DNA from: Cardiocondyla obscurior | Taxonomy: Eukaryota > Arthropoda > Insecta > Hymenoptera > Formicidae | Reading direction: 5' to 3' | Assembly (NCBI RefSeq): GCF_019399895.1 | Contig: NC_091870.1 | Span: forward strand, 8,725,001 to 8,789,000 | Length of the DNA: 64,000 bases | Part shown: one piece after another, positions 50,301 through 61,545 of the stretch | How the letters are laid out: each line of letters opens with the position of its first letter | Position numbering within the stretch: position 1 is the stretch's first letter | Made by a program: the position numbers and the translations under genes | Notes under the pieces: model-generated | The model's database searches: none | Told to the model about the DNA's origin: nothing | The model's input: only the letters and a program-made list of their open reading frames with translations

Positions 50301-53300
50301 CGGAAGTGGTTCAGTTAACTGCATTTATGATGAAAAATGTAAACGTCATAAAATTGTAATTAAGGCTAAATTTTTCTCTCGGCGCGAGGGCCCCCTCGAT
50401 CGTTTGCGGCAATCGCGGGGCCGCTCGTATTAATTGGGTGTAACTGTAAATTACTTATGATTTGCACGGGCCGCGTTTATGGCACCGGGAATTTGCATCG
50501 TGACATTTACATTATTTTTCAGGGCGTTGTTATACGTGGCGGAGAATTGTGCGCGCCGGTCGATACTCGCGTTCACTTAAAAACGGAATCGCAGCGCGAA
50601 GTAGCGGTGACAGCCTTTGTGCACGAAACTTGAAACGCAATGTCAATGTCCTACTCCGCTAGACGTTTTCGTTGAGGGAAATGTCAGCGAATTGAACGTA
50701 CGTATTGCGAGGCGTTGATCGGAAATCGATTCGTACGTACGAGTGCTATAATTTCGCTCATGCAGCTCGATATTTACAGTCATTAATATCGCGGAAATAT
50801 TTCGCGTATTAGTGGATGTTTTAGAGCGGCATATTTTTTTACGTACGGACGTTTACGTTTCTCGTTTCCTTCGTGTGAAAATTTCAGAACAGCGTAGACG
50901 CTTTTATTTAAATTTTATTTCTACGTTTACTATTTATATTTTCCAATAAAAAAATGCACTTTGGTATTCATATTTATACGTATGTCTACATTGAGACGGC
51001 ATATTTACAATTAAATCATTTAAATTTTTATTTTAAAAACTTGATAAATTAATCGTTTGGTTTAAATAAAAGAAAAAAAAACGATATTGTGCCTCAGGGA
51101 AAAGAATTAAATAATCTAAATGTGACTGATCTGCTTTCTTTTTGTGCTTGCGTTACTTTTCCTGGAGATAAATTGGTATTGCGAATCATTCTTAGCATCG
51201 GACGTGCATAATAAAAAAAAAAGATCTCGTAATAAGGGCAAAGGGAGCACCGGAAAATACCGTCTCCGCCGCTTTAGACGAAGAGAACAGACGAAGACGT
51301 ATCGATTATCTTGCTTGACTTTGCGCAAACGAGACCACATCGCGGCGTGATCGAAGATAAAGCCACGCTTCGGTCCTAGACGGGAAGAGGGAGTTCGAGT
51401 CTTCGTTGTGAAACTTTTTTCCGTCCTTCGAGGATAAAACTCCGGGGACGACTTAATCATCGCGCGGGGTGGATAGCGCGCGGATAAAGCACCGTCTTTC
51501 CTTCTATCGGCCGTGAATCTTCCGCGAAGGGTGGTAGAAAGGGCCGGCCCAACGTTCGAGAAGATCGGATCGTCATCTTTCGAAACTCACGTATGCTTGC
51601 TATGCATTCGAGATTTATTGTACGATATAATTTAATGCAGACGCAAACGAATAACGAGCGTAACGTTTAAATTTTATTAAAAAAAAAATAAAACATTTTA
51701 ATTATTGGTTAAACCGTCTCAAATTATTTTCTATAATTTTTTTAATATTATAATTGTCGAAAAGACGGCGCTTAAATTGTTTTACGAAGCTGGAAACACG
51801 ATATATATTGTATGTACCTATATTTATATATATATAATCGGAAGTAGCGCGTCCTGGGAATATGGCGGGAATTTCGCCGGAAGCGGAAAGCAATTCCATT
51901 CTTCCGCGTCGCGACCGCTCCGCGAATCATCGGCAAAACCGGTGCGTCCTTCCTTCACGTCCTTCCTTCGTAACTCGCCCGCTATCCCGGCGCGTTCCGA
52001 GTTTCTCAGGTCATATTTTTGACAGGAATATTGCATTTTGCCAGAACAATGCATACCAAAGTAAATTTCATACGAATTTACATAAGTTTGTTCTCAACGC
52101 AATTGTTTTATGCGAAAAGACACGCGTATAGAAACAGAATAGCGCCCCACTTTTTAAAACCAGCTTAGAAATTTACGGAAAGCATTGCCCATCGATAAAC
52201 TGTTCGCGATGAAACATACCTTGCGACAAAAACGTGCGTTCTTTTAAAATTATTAATTCAGCATTTGAGATAATGATTAAATGGAGAACTTTTACGAAAA
52301 ATGTTAACGCAATGTTTAAGATTATTTTAGCGAGTGTTCCGGTGCATTCGGTCGATTTAACTTTCAACTACGATAAAAAAAAAAAAATGCTTTTCCATAG
52401 TTATCGACACGCGGAACGTAATTACGAAATACCGCCCTCGTTTATTACTTTCACGCCGAACGGTGGGGAATAACAATGTCACGGCTAATGGCAAGAAATC
52501 TTAATCGAATCATCGCTTAAATTTTCACCTCCTATTACCGCAAATACCTCGCTATCTCTAGAACGTGCACACATGACGTTCACGGTGGAACAGTCAAAAA
52601 GAGTTAAGATTCAGCATTAAAAAATAGAAGAAAAAAAAATTCTTCTGCTTGTCAGTAATATTTCCACATCTATTTCATTTAGTTTGTCCGTCGTGCTCGT
52701 CGCACGCACGCGAAACCCAGAAATCGCGTACGAGTGCTCGTCATTTTAATGCTTGCGATAAAATAATAAACCGCATTTGCGGTATCGCGGGTACCGTTGC
52801 GCCGAGCCTCTCTCACGTTTCGAAATGACGGCTCGTTTTGGCCGCTCGCGTAACGAGGGGGCTGAAAAACCGCACGGTTTTCTACCATCGTCAAACCGTA
52901 TGCTGTAATAAACAGACGAGCCGGATGAGAGACGCATCGAATTATTGCCACACCGGCGAGTTCTGTGGGACCGTTTTACGCACGGACGATATTTCTAGTA
53001 TTTTTCTTTACTATAACGACAAGTAAACGTGTTTCGGGAAAGCTAATAATTGTTTAGCGAAATTTTGGGGATAAAACGGTCGGAATTACTTCTTCTGGAA
53101 CTCGAGAATATTTTCATTTGCTCATTCAAACGCACTTTGCGCTCGATTGTCATTACGATTTGTCGAAGCAAAAAAAAAGAAAAAAAATTTAAAAGAAACT
53201 TATATTATTTTGTATTCTGTGGATTTAATTACGGTTCGAATTAACAGAAGTCAAGTTATATTCGCGAATTTTGTATTATAGTTTGAAATTCCCCTGATTT

Positions 53301-53667
53301 GTAAATTTTCTCCGGTAATATTATGCATCTGAGCATAAACGTTATTACAAATGTACGTGCAATGTTATACCTGCATGCACTATAAGAGTTAACTATTGCG
53401 GTACATAACTTCCGTAGCTATAAACTCCTGTGTATCGATTGTTAAACTCTCTCTCTTTGTTGACGCAAACCGGCAATGTAACACAAGTTGTTACATTTTT
53501 CTAGTGGTATTTGCACAGCCAGGGATGACAAGTTTTTTTTTTTCACGTACACACATTTAGTTACGAAATTTTTACGATTGTTATTTACGCAATGCTCGCT
53601 GATTTTTTTTACCATACTAAACGAAACTATGCGCGCGCTATTTTTTAAGTGACCCTAATTACGAAAC

Positions 53668-53764
53668 TACGAAAAAAAAATCAGGTGACTTACCAATCTG
53701 CGTTTCAGCGGAGTTGATTCTGCTGGTGACTGTAACATAAAATAAAACATATTAATGTAGACAT
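53668..53764 (-). repeat. Exon-like repeat unit, copy 3, in neurexin intron 1
   Basis: 97 bp matching copy 1 (23324-23424) with three base changes and one 4-base deletion inside the core. It keeps the - strand TTTTATGTTACAG and GTAAGTCACCTGA signals and 17 identical bases of A/T-run intron. Antisense to neurexin. Confidence 0.8.
53694..53729 (-). pseudogene. 36-nt exon-like core, copy 3, probably decayed
   Basis: The core matches copy 1 except for loss of four bases. Length becomes 0 mod 3 (copies 1 and 2 are 1 mod 3), so it could not replace them in a transcript without a frameshift. In phase 0 it reads SPAESTPLKRRL without a stop. The splice sites remain intact. A dead duplicate is the simplest view; an independent 12-residue cassette is possible. 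Confidence 0.35.
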
Positions 53765-53845
53765 GAATATTGATTAAACAAATTAATAAAAAAAAAAGTA
53801 AAAGGGATATTTAATAAATTTCTAATTTAGATATATGTGTTTCAG

Positions 53846-53896
53846 TGCGGTGGTTTTCCCTGCGTCGAAAGCGCTACTAAACGCAAGTCGCCAAGG
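53846..53896 (+). CDS. Nrx-1: Neurexin-1 second coding exon (51-nt microexon)
   Basis: Bounded by GATATATGTGTTTCAG and CGCCAAGG|GTAAGTGA, both strong + strand splice sites. It is 17 codons, phase 0 to 0, fully open and in phase with the first coding exon. It reads CGGFPCVESATKRKSPR. The start DAK|CGGFPCVE resembles the Cys-Gly-x-x-Pro-Cys-x-Glu that I recall following LNS1 in fly neurexin. The position, between LNS1 and the first EGF-like domain, is where neurexins carry alternatively spliced short segments. Because length is a multiple of three, the exon could be skipped without a frameshift. Confidence 0.78.
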
Positions 53897-54463
53897 GTAA
53901 GTGATAAAACTTTTGTCTAACAATCCTAAAATATTAGATCGACCTGTTTAATATTAGCCTACGAACGAAGTAATAGAATTAAAACAGCTACAAAGAAATA
54001 AAATAAAAAGTTGTCGCTCCGCCGAAAATTGTCGCGTACCAATAAATTATCGAGTGTTGCGCTAAAAAAAAAAAAAAAGAAAAGCCGCGCGGGGCAATGA
54101 GAATTGTCGTGGGATAAAGAGTTATTCGGTACGCCGCCGGGCTCTTTTTCATTTTTCAAATGGCTGCGCCATGAAACTACGCGAGCGATAAAGCCGGCAA
54201 ACAGATTTCATGCACGGGCAAATACGCCTGCCTCGCGGGACCGCCGGCATATCGGCTTCTCGGCCGAGCCTTGTTGAACAGCGATTTTTGTTATTTTCAC
54301 AGCACTGCCAATTCTATTATCCGATTTAGGGACAACCGGGTTATGGGTTAATATCTCGTAAGATGGACCATTGTGTGCCGCGGATGCGGGTCGTGTGTGC
54401 TATGCGACGTTCAATCAAGTGCGCTCCGAATTTGTCATTGGCAAACAACACGGTTTCCGCGTA

Positions 54464-54490
54464 CACACGATCGTTAATTACGATCGTGTG
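54464..54490. repeat. Perfect inverted repeat, 11-bp arms
   Basis: CACACGATCGT, loop TAATT, ACGATCGTGTG, extended outward to 14 bp with one mismatch. Confidence 0.75.
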
Positions 54491-57400
54491 CACACGAACT
54501 TTGAGTCACCGTCGCATCGATGAGCCGCTAATAGGATTCGGGTAATTCAATTACATGACGAAGGTGCGACCGAGTCGATCTTCGGGCGTAAGGAAAAAAA
54601 AAATGCACGCGCGTACGCGTTCGCGAAAATTCTGACCGAACCCCGCGGCTCTCGTCGATTAGCTTTGCGTAAATTAGAAGATTTATGCGCCCGGCGCGTA
54701 CTTGTCTATCTGCCGGAAACGTACGCGCTCCCAGTCTGGTGCTTTCAACGGCGCAAATAAGCGACGCGGAACATCATTACGTCAGGGCTAAATCGGAGCA
54801 GCGCAAAGCTGGCGAAACGACGTATCGTTATTCCTTCCCTAATGTGTGCATTGTGCGCCGCGTAACGCAGTTACGTATATTATGCGGCGGTATGCAAACG
54901 GTACCAAGCCAGCCGCCCTCTCTATCTCTGTTATCTCCTCTCGCCTTCCTTCGTGTTTCGTTCCTTGTCTCTGCATCTCGTGGCAGTCGAGTCTCTCTTA
55001 ATCATGCAGCGGTGCGTATACATCCGCGGAAATTTAGGGATTACGAGCTGCAATCGCGACACCACAACGGGCGAATCCGCCGCGGAAAAGGCAACAAAAA
55101 AAAAGGGAGAAAAGGGAAAAGCGCGTGGTAAAAGAAAGCACGTCGCGTTTTGTTTCATTCTGAAGACCTCGCTTATTATTTTTTTTTTTTTTTTTATATT
55201 GCAAGACTTTTTTTTTTACGGGTATCTCAACGATGAGTTTTAAATTGCAGTTAGCTTAGAAAAACGTTCGTTTGTAATTACAGAAGTGTTTAATTTAAAA
55301 CGCGTGCTTATTTCTCGTCAACGCAAACCGATGAAAATATATTCAAGTATGATGTATTATCTCACGTGAAGTGGATATTGAATTTTGTACGGAAAGCATA
55401 ATTATACATATATAGAATTATGACGTACGTCATAAATTAGAAAAAAAGCATGTACGACTTTTTGCAAGTATCTCAAGACGTAATGTATAATGCATAATTC
55501 TGTTGGTCTCGCAAGCTTCCAGACATAATGTATAATGTATTACGTAATCCTAATTTTTAGGTCATGAAACTTTATATGCGGAGCAAAGTGCGAAGTTGCT
55601 AAAACAAAACTCGATGAAATATTTATTAAAAAGTTTAACGGGGGGAGGTATTTTTTCTCCTCCCCCTCTCCGAACTTGGCAAAACGTATGGCGCGATAGC
55701 GGGCCGTAAGACAGCGCGAGTTTTGCGAGTGTATCGCTAGGTCGAATAAAAAAATCTTTGCTGCACGGAACTCGGGGGAGGGATATCCTCGTCAGATCGA
55801 CGTCGTCTGAGACGGCGGAAGCCATTATACGCATTTTCCAGCTCGTTCGTAATCGCGTTACAAGATTCCTCGGCGGCTGTAACGCCAACGTGATCGATCG
55901 CAGCAAGTGGAATCGCGCGGTTCTCGAGGAGCCTCGAATTATTCGTCGACGTAGAAAGTGGGGCGCAGCCGGGGCTGAGAGTCGTTAGGAGAAATGAAAA
56001 TAAATTGCCCGGCTGGGTGGGTTCTAAGTAGGCCGCGGGCGATTTTAGTGCGATCGGAGAAACGCCGCGCGATAAAAACGTACGATGTTTGTTACGTCGT
56101 TAGGCGTAATTGACTTTGCCCTCTCATTAGGTTAACGCGCGTAACTGCACTTATCTGTTTCCTCGTTCGAGAAAAGAGCCGTCTCTCGCGCTGCCTCGAT
56201 TTATGTAAATCCAACGGGACATCGAGGAGACGTCGTTCCTAGCACTTTCGCGAGTGGCTGGAACGATACTTTATGCGTAGAAAAAAAAAGAAAAAAAAAA
56301 AAAAAAAAATCCTAATGTCACCTATAACGTGAGACGACGGCAATAAGTTTCGCGAGTACGAAATTACAGCCTCGCTTGATCGCGGAATATAGAAAGCGAA
56401 GGAGATTCGAGATATTTGATATCCCTTTTCGCGCCATAATCTCGTCAAATTTCAAAGTCGAAGACAGTTAGCGAAAAGAATCTGAGAAAAGAATCTCAGT
56501 GACTTTTCGAACTTTGCTCACGCAACTCAAGGAAACGGATGTCGAGAATACCTTGCCGAGAAAAGTTAAGACGCCGGAGAAGGCCATCGATATCGGAGAT
56601 ATTGAATATCAGTAGATTATGCTTTGTTAAGAGACATCGCGAGTTACAAGCTTCTATATTTCATGGATGAATTTGTATTTGTTTGCGGATTGGCTCGTAT
56701 AATTCAATTTTTGACGTTTTGCTCTTTTCCTATGAAAGCCGAAGACGGGAAAACGTAAACGTGTGCTTGTATAGCGACGTCCAACGATGAAATTGATTGA
56801 CAAAATAAATCAAATATACATTTATTTTATAGTCTATGGAGTTTTTATATTAGTGCCTTTGTTATTCTATCTTTTTATTTTATATTTTTCTCCTTTAATT
56901 TTTAGTATAAAACAGCGTGCATATTAATTTTCTAAGTTGTAATTAAGTTACAATTGATTTAAATAATTTTTATAGATAGTCTATCAAAATAATGAACTTT
57001 ATCAAGTATTCCGAATACATCGAAAGTAATAATCTATTTTCTATCGCAAACTTTTCAATAATAAGAAAGTCCTTAATGTCGACTGCCGTCTCTTCGTTTA
57101 AATATTCATTCGCGCTCAGTGAAATCCCCAAGAGAGGAGGGGCTCTTTCAGTAATTTAGTGAATCGATTTAATTCCCATCTGTCGAAGATAAATAATCGC
57201 GCGAGATTATTGTTCGTTCGATGAAACTGTCAAATATTAAACTCAATCCTCGCATAACGCGGGATTCCCTCGTAAAACTCGCGGCAGAATGTCTCGTGCA
57301 TATTGCAACAAATAAATACTTGTTAAACAATGCAGCAATATCTGGACACTAGTTTTACGGCCCGCGTCGCGGCGCTTCTTCGCGTTTGCTTTTGTTCGCG

Positions 57401-58144
57401 AGCGAAAAGTGCTCGACGGAGAAATCAACCGGGATCGTCCCGGCGATCGATCGGCGCAAGTCTCTTTTGCGGCCGGCAATGAGCAACCGTTCGTCTATCG
57501 CGTAATGGCAGCACCGAAATCACAAGTTTCATCGGTTCTTTCACCCTCGGCTTCGCGAAGCGTGATCGCGAGAAGCGGCGGCGTACCCATGTCCAATGAG
57601 AAAATCGAATATCGATATGGAATTTCTGCCCGCTCAAGCCTACGCCCGTAAGAAACGTACGATTTTATCTATCGCTCCTGAATATGGCTGGATTAAGGCT
57701 CGCGATATCACGAATCGAACTTAACGCCCCCGAAGGGTATTGTAATACAATGGAAAGGTTTCGCCACGTTACCAATTACATATCGCTCGAGTGTGAAACG
57801 CTTCATTCTTTTTTTTTTTTTTTTTTTTCCCCTCATGCACGCGAACGTCGAGAGCCGTCGAACTATAAAATCATAAATCACTTGCACGCTTTTTCATCGT
57901 ATCGACATCGACGTGCTCTTTCTTCAAACGTAATCGCGATATATAAATTACGATATAAAATAATTTTATGAAGAATTGCAAGATTTATTTTTTTCTTATA
58001 CTTGTATTCGATGACATATCGATTAATCAAACAATGCGCTTTTAACGCGAAGAATATATCGAGCGTAACGAGGCTTCCGGGGGGAGTTTTTTTTTTTTTT
58101 CCCGAAAGTTATTTCTATATTATCCTTCTGCAAAATATACTCAC

Positions 58145-58192
58145 CGATGGCCGATGCGACAGAATGACTTCGGAATTCAATTTGCAAGCCGA
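58145..58192 (-). other. Candidate 48-nt exon on - strand
   Basis: CGCCGCCGTTGCAG and CGGCCATCG|GTGAGTATA on the - strand bound an open 16-codon segment, phase 0 to 0 (SACKLNSEVILSHRPS). If part of the same gene as exon A the phase would fit, but nothing else links them. Confidence 0.22.
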
Positions 58193-58301
58193 CTGCAACG
58201 GCGGCGTTTTAAAACGGCACTTCAAAGTGGACACGTAATATCCGCCGAATCGATTAACGGTACATTTAGTGTCTATGTATATATATTTTTATATAGATTA
58301 C

Positions 58302-58317
58302 ATGTACACGTGTACAT
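58302..58317. repeat. 16-bp palindrome
   Basis: ATGTACACGTGTACAT, inside a TATATA-rich tract. Confidence 0.7.
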
Positions 58318-60694
58318 ATATATGTATAAAAGAATTGCATTTATCACGTAACGCCATTCGTTTTGAACGAGCTAGATCAAGACTGTCGTGACTGCCTATC
58401 GCGTTTCCGTAATCATCGAGCCGCTGGCTAGTTTGGCGTAACACGATAGCCTATCGATCAAAATAACATCTGCGGACGTTGCGCAGGCGATGGAGCACAG
58501 AATGCAATATTCGATAAGTTAATTCGACGACATTTTACTACTTAACTCCGTCCGCATGACGGAAAAAGAATGGAATATTCAATTCGTGTCTCCGATACGA
58601 CATCGAGTGCTTTTCTCTACCTGGGGCACGTATCGCGATAGTGAAAACCTTCCGGAGTCTCTCGCTTGCTGAAAAATTCGACTCGCGACGTCGGTTAAAG
58701 AATAATCTCTGCCGCGCTGACCCGGTTTCGTGCTAAAAATAAGAGAGGTCCGCTGCAATACGCGAAACTTTAGGAGTCGACGGATACGGAGAGGATCTCG
58801 GGATCATTCATAAATCACTTAGGTATCGGACCGCTCCATTTTGTCACCGATGCGATCGGGCTCCCGGTTTGCTCTGGATCGAGATGAATCTCGAGACGGC
58901 GCAAATTAAATTCGTGCTTCATTATTCATCGTAGACGGCGGTGCGGCTCCATTAAAAACGTATTAGAGCCGCTCCGCGTGCACAATCGCCGGCGAAGGCG
59001 ATCTCGTCGGACAGATCTCTATAAAGAACGACAAATTCATCAGCGCGTAATCGTCGGGCTCTCCTTTCAGCGCGCGGGAAAGTAACGCGTTTATCACATC
59101 TTTCATTTTTTTTTTTTTTTCTTTTTGCGACGAAGTAAGTGATTATTGCGGGTGATGCGAGACCGTACTGCGCGTTCGATTAAACAAATGAGCGGAAGGG
59201 TGTTTCTACTTCGATTACCGATCTGCGCGCCAATTTGAATTCGACGAGCCAATAATATATGCGGCAAAAAATGTAAAATAAATTTACACGGATTTACAAT
59301 CTACAAGATTGAGGCGAATCGTTTTTGTGCCGTTCGACTTCATGCCGTTCGACCTCAGTCGCGGTTTTTGCGAGAGACGTAGAACTTTTGCAATCAAAAA
59401 GCGCAATTAGGGTAAAAAGAAAACGAGAGAAACGGAAACAAAACAATTGACATGAACGGTTAAAACTTTTTTTTTTGTAATTAAATAGTTCTTTTTCTAT
59501 CAAGTAGATATTAATAATTAATTTTAAGTGGAGTATTAAGTTAGAAGTCTTTTGATACTGCAAATGTTAGTAATAATTCTAACGAAAAGAGGTGAAGACA
59601 TCGCGTGTGTAAATGCGAGTTCACAGAGAGCAAAAGCTGATTCCACAGGCGTTCGGTCTATTTCAACGGGCGCTAACCGCTATTTCATTAGCGTACATTC
59701 GGTGATATATGCGTGCGTTTGCGAGCCCAAGAGGAACGTATTAATTAAGGCACACAAGGAACTTAAACGCATCCAATCAGTCGAAATTATGCATTCCATT
59801 AATAAGGAGTTGAAATTTCAGCCGCTTGTTCATTACGTTTGCTTCTGTTAAGATTAGATCTTTGATGTGGATAACGATTACGACATTACCTAAATATATA
59901 TTAAAATTTTCGATCGCAATTAATTAAAAAAAAATGCGCAGTTTAAATATCGTGTCAGATTTAAATTATTTTTTTTATTAACATTCGTCGTTTCGTTGCC
60001 TAGAGTTTTACGCTATTGTTTTACTTATTTTTCTTAAGTTTTCTCTACGTTACGTAATCCCGATTCCCGTTTTCTCGTCAGTGATTTATCTACGTCTCAT
60101 CCTCCGCATGTGCCAAGGAGAATGCTATCACCGGTGCTTTATGCAAACCGCCGGATCTTCAGCATAATGTGCCTTGTAAGGTTGTCTACGGTTGTCTTAC
60201 CTCTTATAGAAAACGATAGTTGGACGTTGTATTTGTTCTCCTCCGCGGAATAGACATTTCTTGCACTTCCGACGTGCTTTCTCCGAACTATCGCGCTTGA
60301 GCTTTTCGACGAATGATCGTAGATGAGTGATCGCGAACAGTTGTAAGCGCGACGTCTTATTATGTTAAGTCGATTGTGCTCGGTGTGCAAAGTTGGTGCG
60401 AATTGTACGCGAAGCAAACGGAGATAGTCGCTCTACTGTTCCTCGAGGATGTTTCGTTCAATGTTAGCTTATAGCTTCTTTAGATCGAATTATTTAAGCA
60501 AGCGGGGTAAAATAACGATTAAAAAAAAAAGAAAAAAAAAGAAAAAGAAAAAGAAAAATAAAAACTAACTCGTGCACCGGAAAAACTTTGACCAGCGAGA
60601 GTGGATGTTCATCTAGTTAACGTCTTCATTATCGAGATTCGCTTTTTTAATTATCGAGAAATTTTCCCGTTATCCACAAGCGCGCATACTTGTA

Positions 60695-61128
60695 TTACCC
60701 GGCGCTGGAAAAACGGACGATGACGCGCATTGTTTTAGCTCGCGTCAAGATTCCGCGGCATTCGAATGCGGCTTTGTCGAATCGGAGGACCGTACCCTGA
60801 AAGTACCGTGGCGAGAAATCGAGCGGCCGACCGACGGTGAGGCGAAGTGAAACGGGGCGCGGAGGGCCGGTGATTCCACTTCGTGGGTTAAGGACACTGA
60901 AATGTGGAGGACCAAGACAGTGGACCCGCGACAATGGGTCCGTCAAGCAATTGTGCAGCCATGCCTCTTCATGGGAGTTTGCGAGATCGATAGCAACCAG
61001 GTCGCCTTTCATCGAAAGGAGGTCCAGGTTGAATATCGCATCGCCCATCGCGCCATTATAGAGAACCGAACAGTCCGAAGGCAGCTTCGTGATTTCCGCG
61101 CGCGCCTGCAAGCCCGACTTTGACGTAC
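60695..61128 (-). other. GC-rich open reading frame of unknown status
   Basis: About 140 codons are open on the - strand, with patterned content such as SDCSVLYNGAMGDAIFNLDL, then LLSMKGDLVAIDLANSHEEA. A + strand frame over the same bases is also open and contains QPCLFMGVCEIDSNQ, superficially like the start of an EGF repeat, but the later cysteines are absent. No good splice sites were found on either strand. It may be a decayed mobile-element or gene fragment. Confidence 0.3.
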
Positions 61129-61460
61129 TTGAAATTAACGGTCGCTCGCACGTAAAATGCTGAATGTGTCGGGAAGTTTAGCGCGTGTTCTATCGGTCGA
61201 CGATGCCGTTCTCTTAAATGCATATCGTGCGGTAAGTGGTAAACTTATGCAGGGAGATTCGCATTCTACGGGAATGCACGATTTTTCCATTTCGCCAGTC
61301 ATCAGCACTTAGTTAACGCGAAGGGTTAAGGAGGTCTTTGAAACCATTGCAAATGCAATTATCGTACTTTTACTTCGAAGCGCTCGTTTAATAATTTTTT
61401 TTTTTTTTTTTTTGGTTATTATATTATTAAAATGTTATTTAAAAATATTTAATTTTATTA

Positions 61461-61545
61461 TTCAAGGTGTTCCAGATATGTCCCTCCCAAAAATTATGAG
61501 TAGAAAATTATAGAACCGAAGACAAAAAGAGATAATTAGAATAGT
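61461..61545. mobile_element. Diverged dispersed repeat fragment, copy B
   Basis: Begins AAGGTGTTCCAGATATGTCC and contains AAAAATTATGAGTAGAAAAT then GAACCGAAGACAAAAAG, similar to 31425-31465. Family not identified. Confidence 0.3.

Larger units (their letters stand above)
43262..53845 (+). other. Nrx-1: Neurexin intron 1 (10.6 kb)
   Basis: Starts GTAACG and ends ATATATGTGTTTCAG. Largely AT-rich, with CpG-rich patches and no supported + strand exon. It contains an AT-rich block around 47.3-47.9 kb with a palindrome, and copy 3 of the - strand exon-like repeat at 53668-53764. A strong-looking acceptor TTACATTATTTTTCAG at 50507-50522 has no convincing exon after it. Confidence 0.75.

Noticed and set aside
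50523..50632. Possible + strand exon after TTACATTATTTTTCAG
   Set aside because: The acceptor looks strong, but no good 5' splice site follows and the phase-0 frame stops after about 36 codons.
60139..60417. - strand open frame ending at a good donor (ATAAGAG|GTAAGAC)
   Set aside because: No convincing acceptor or start and no link to another exon; could be a 5' UTR exon but not supported.
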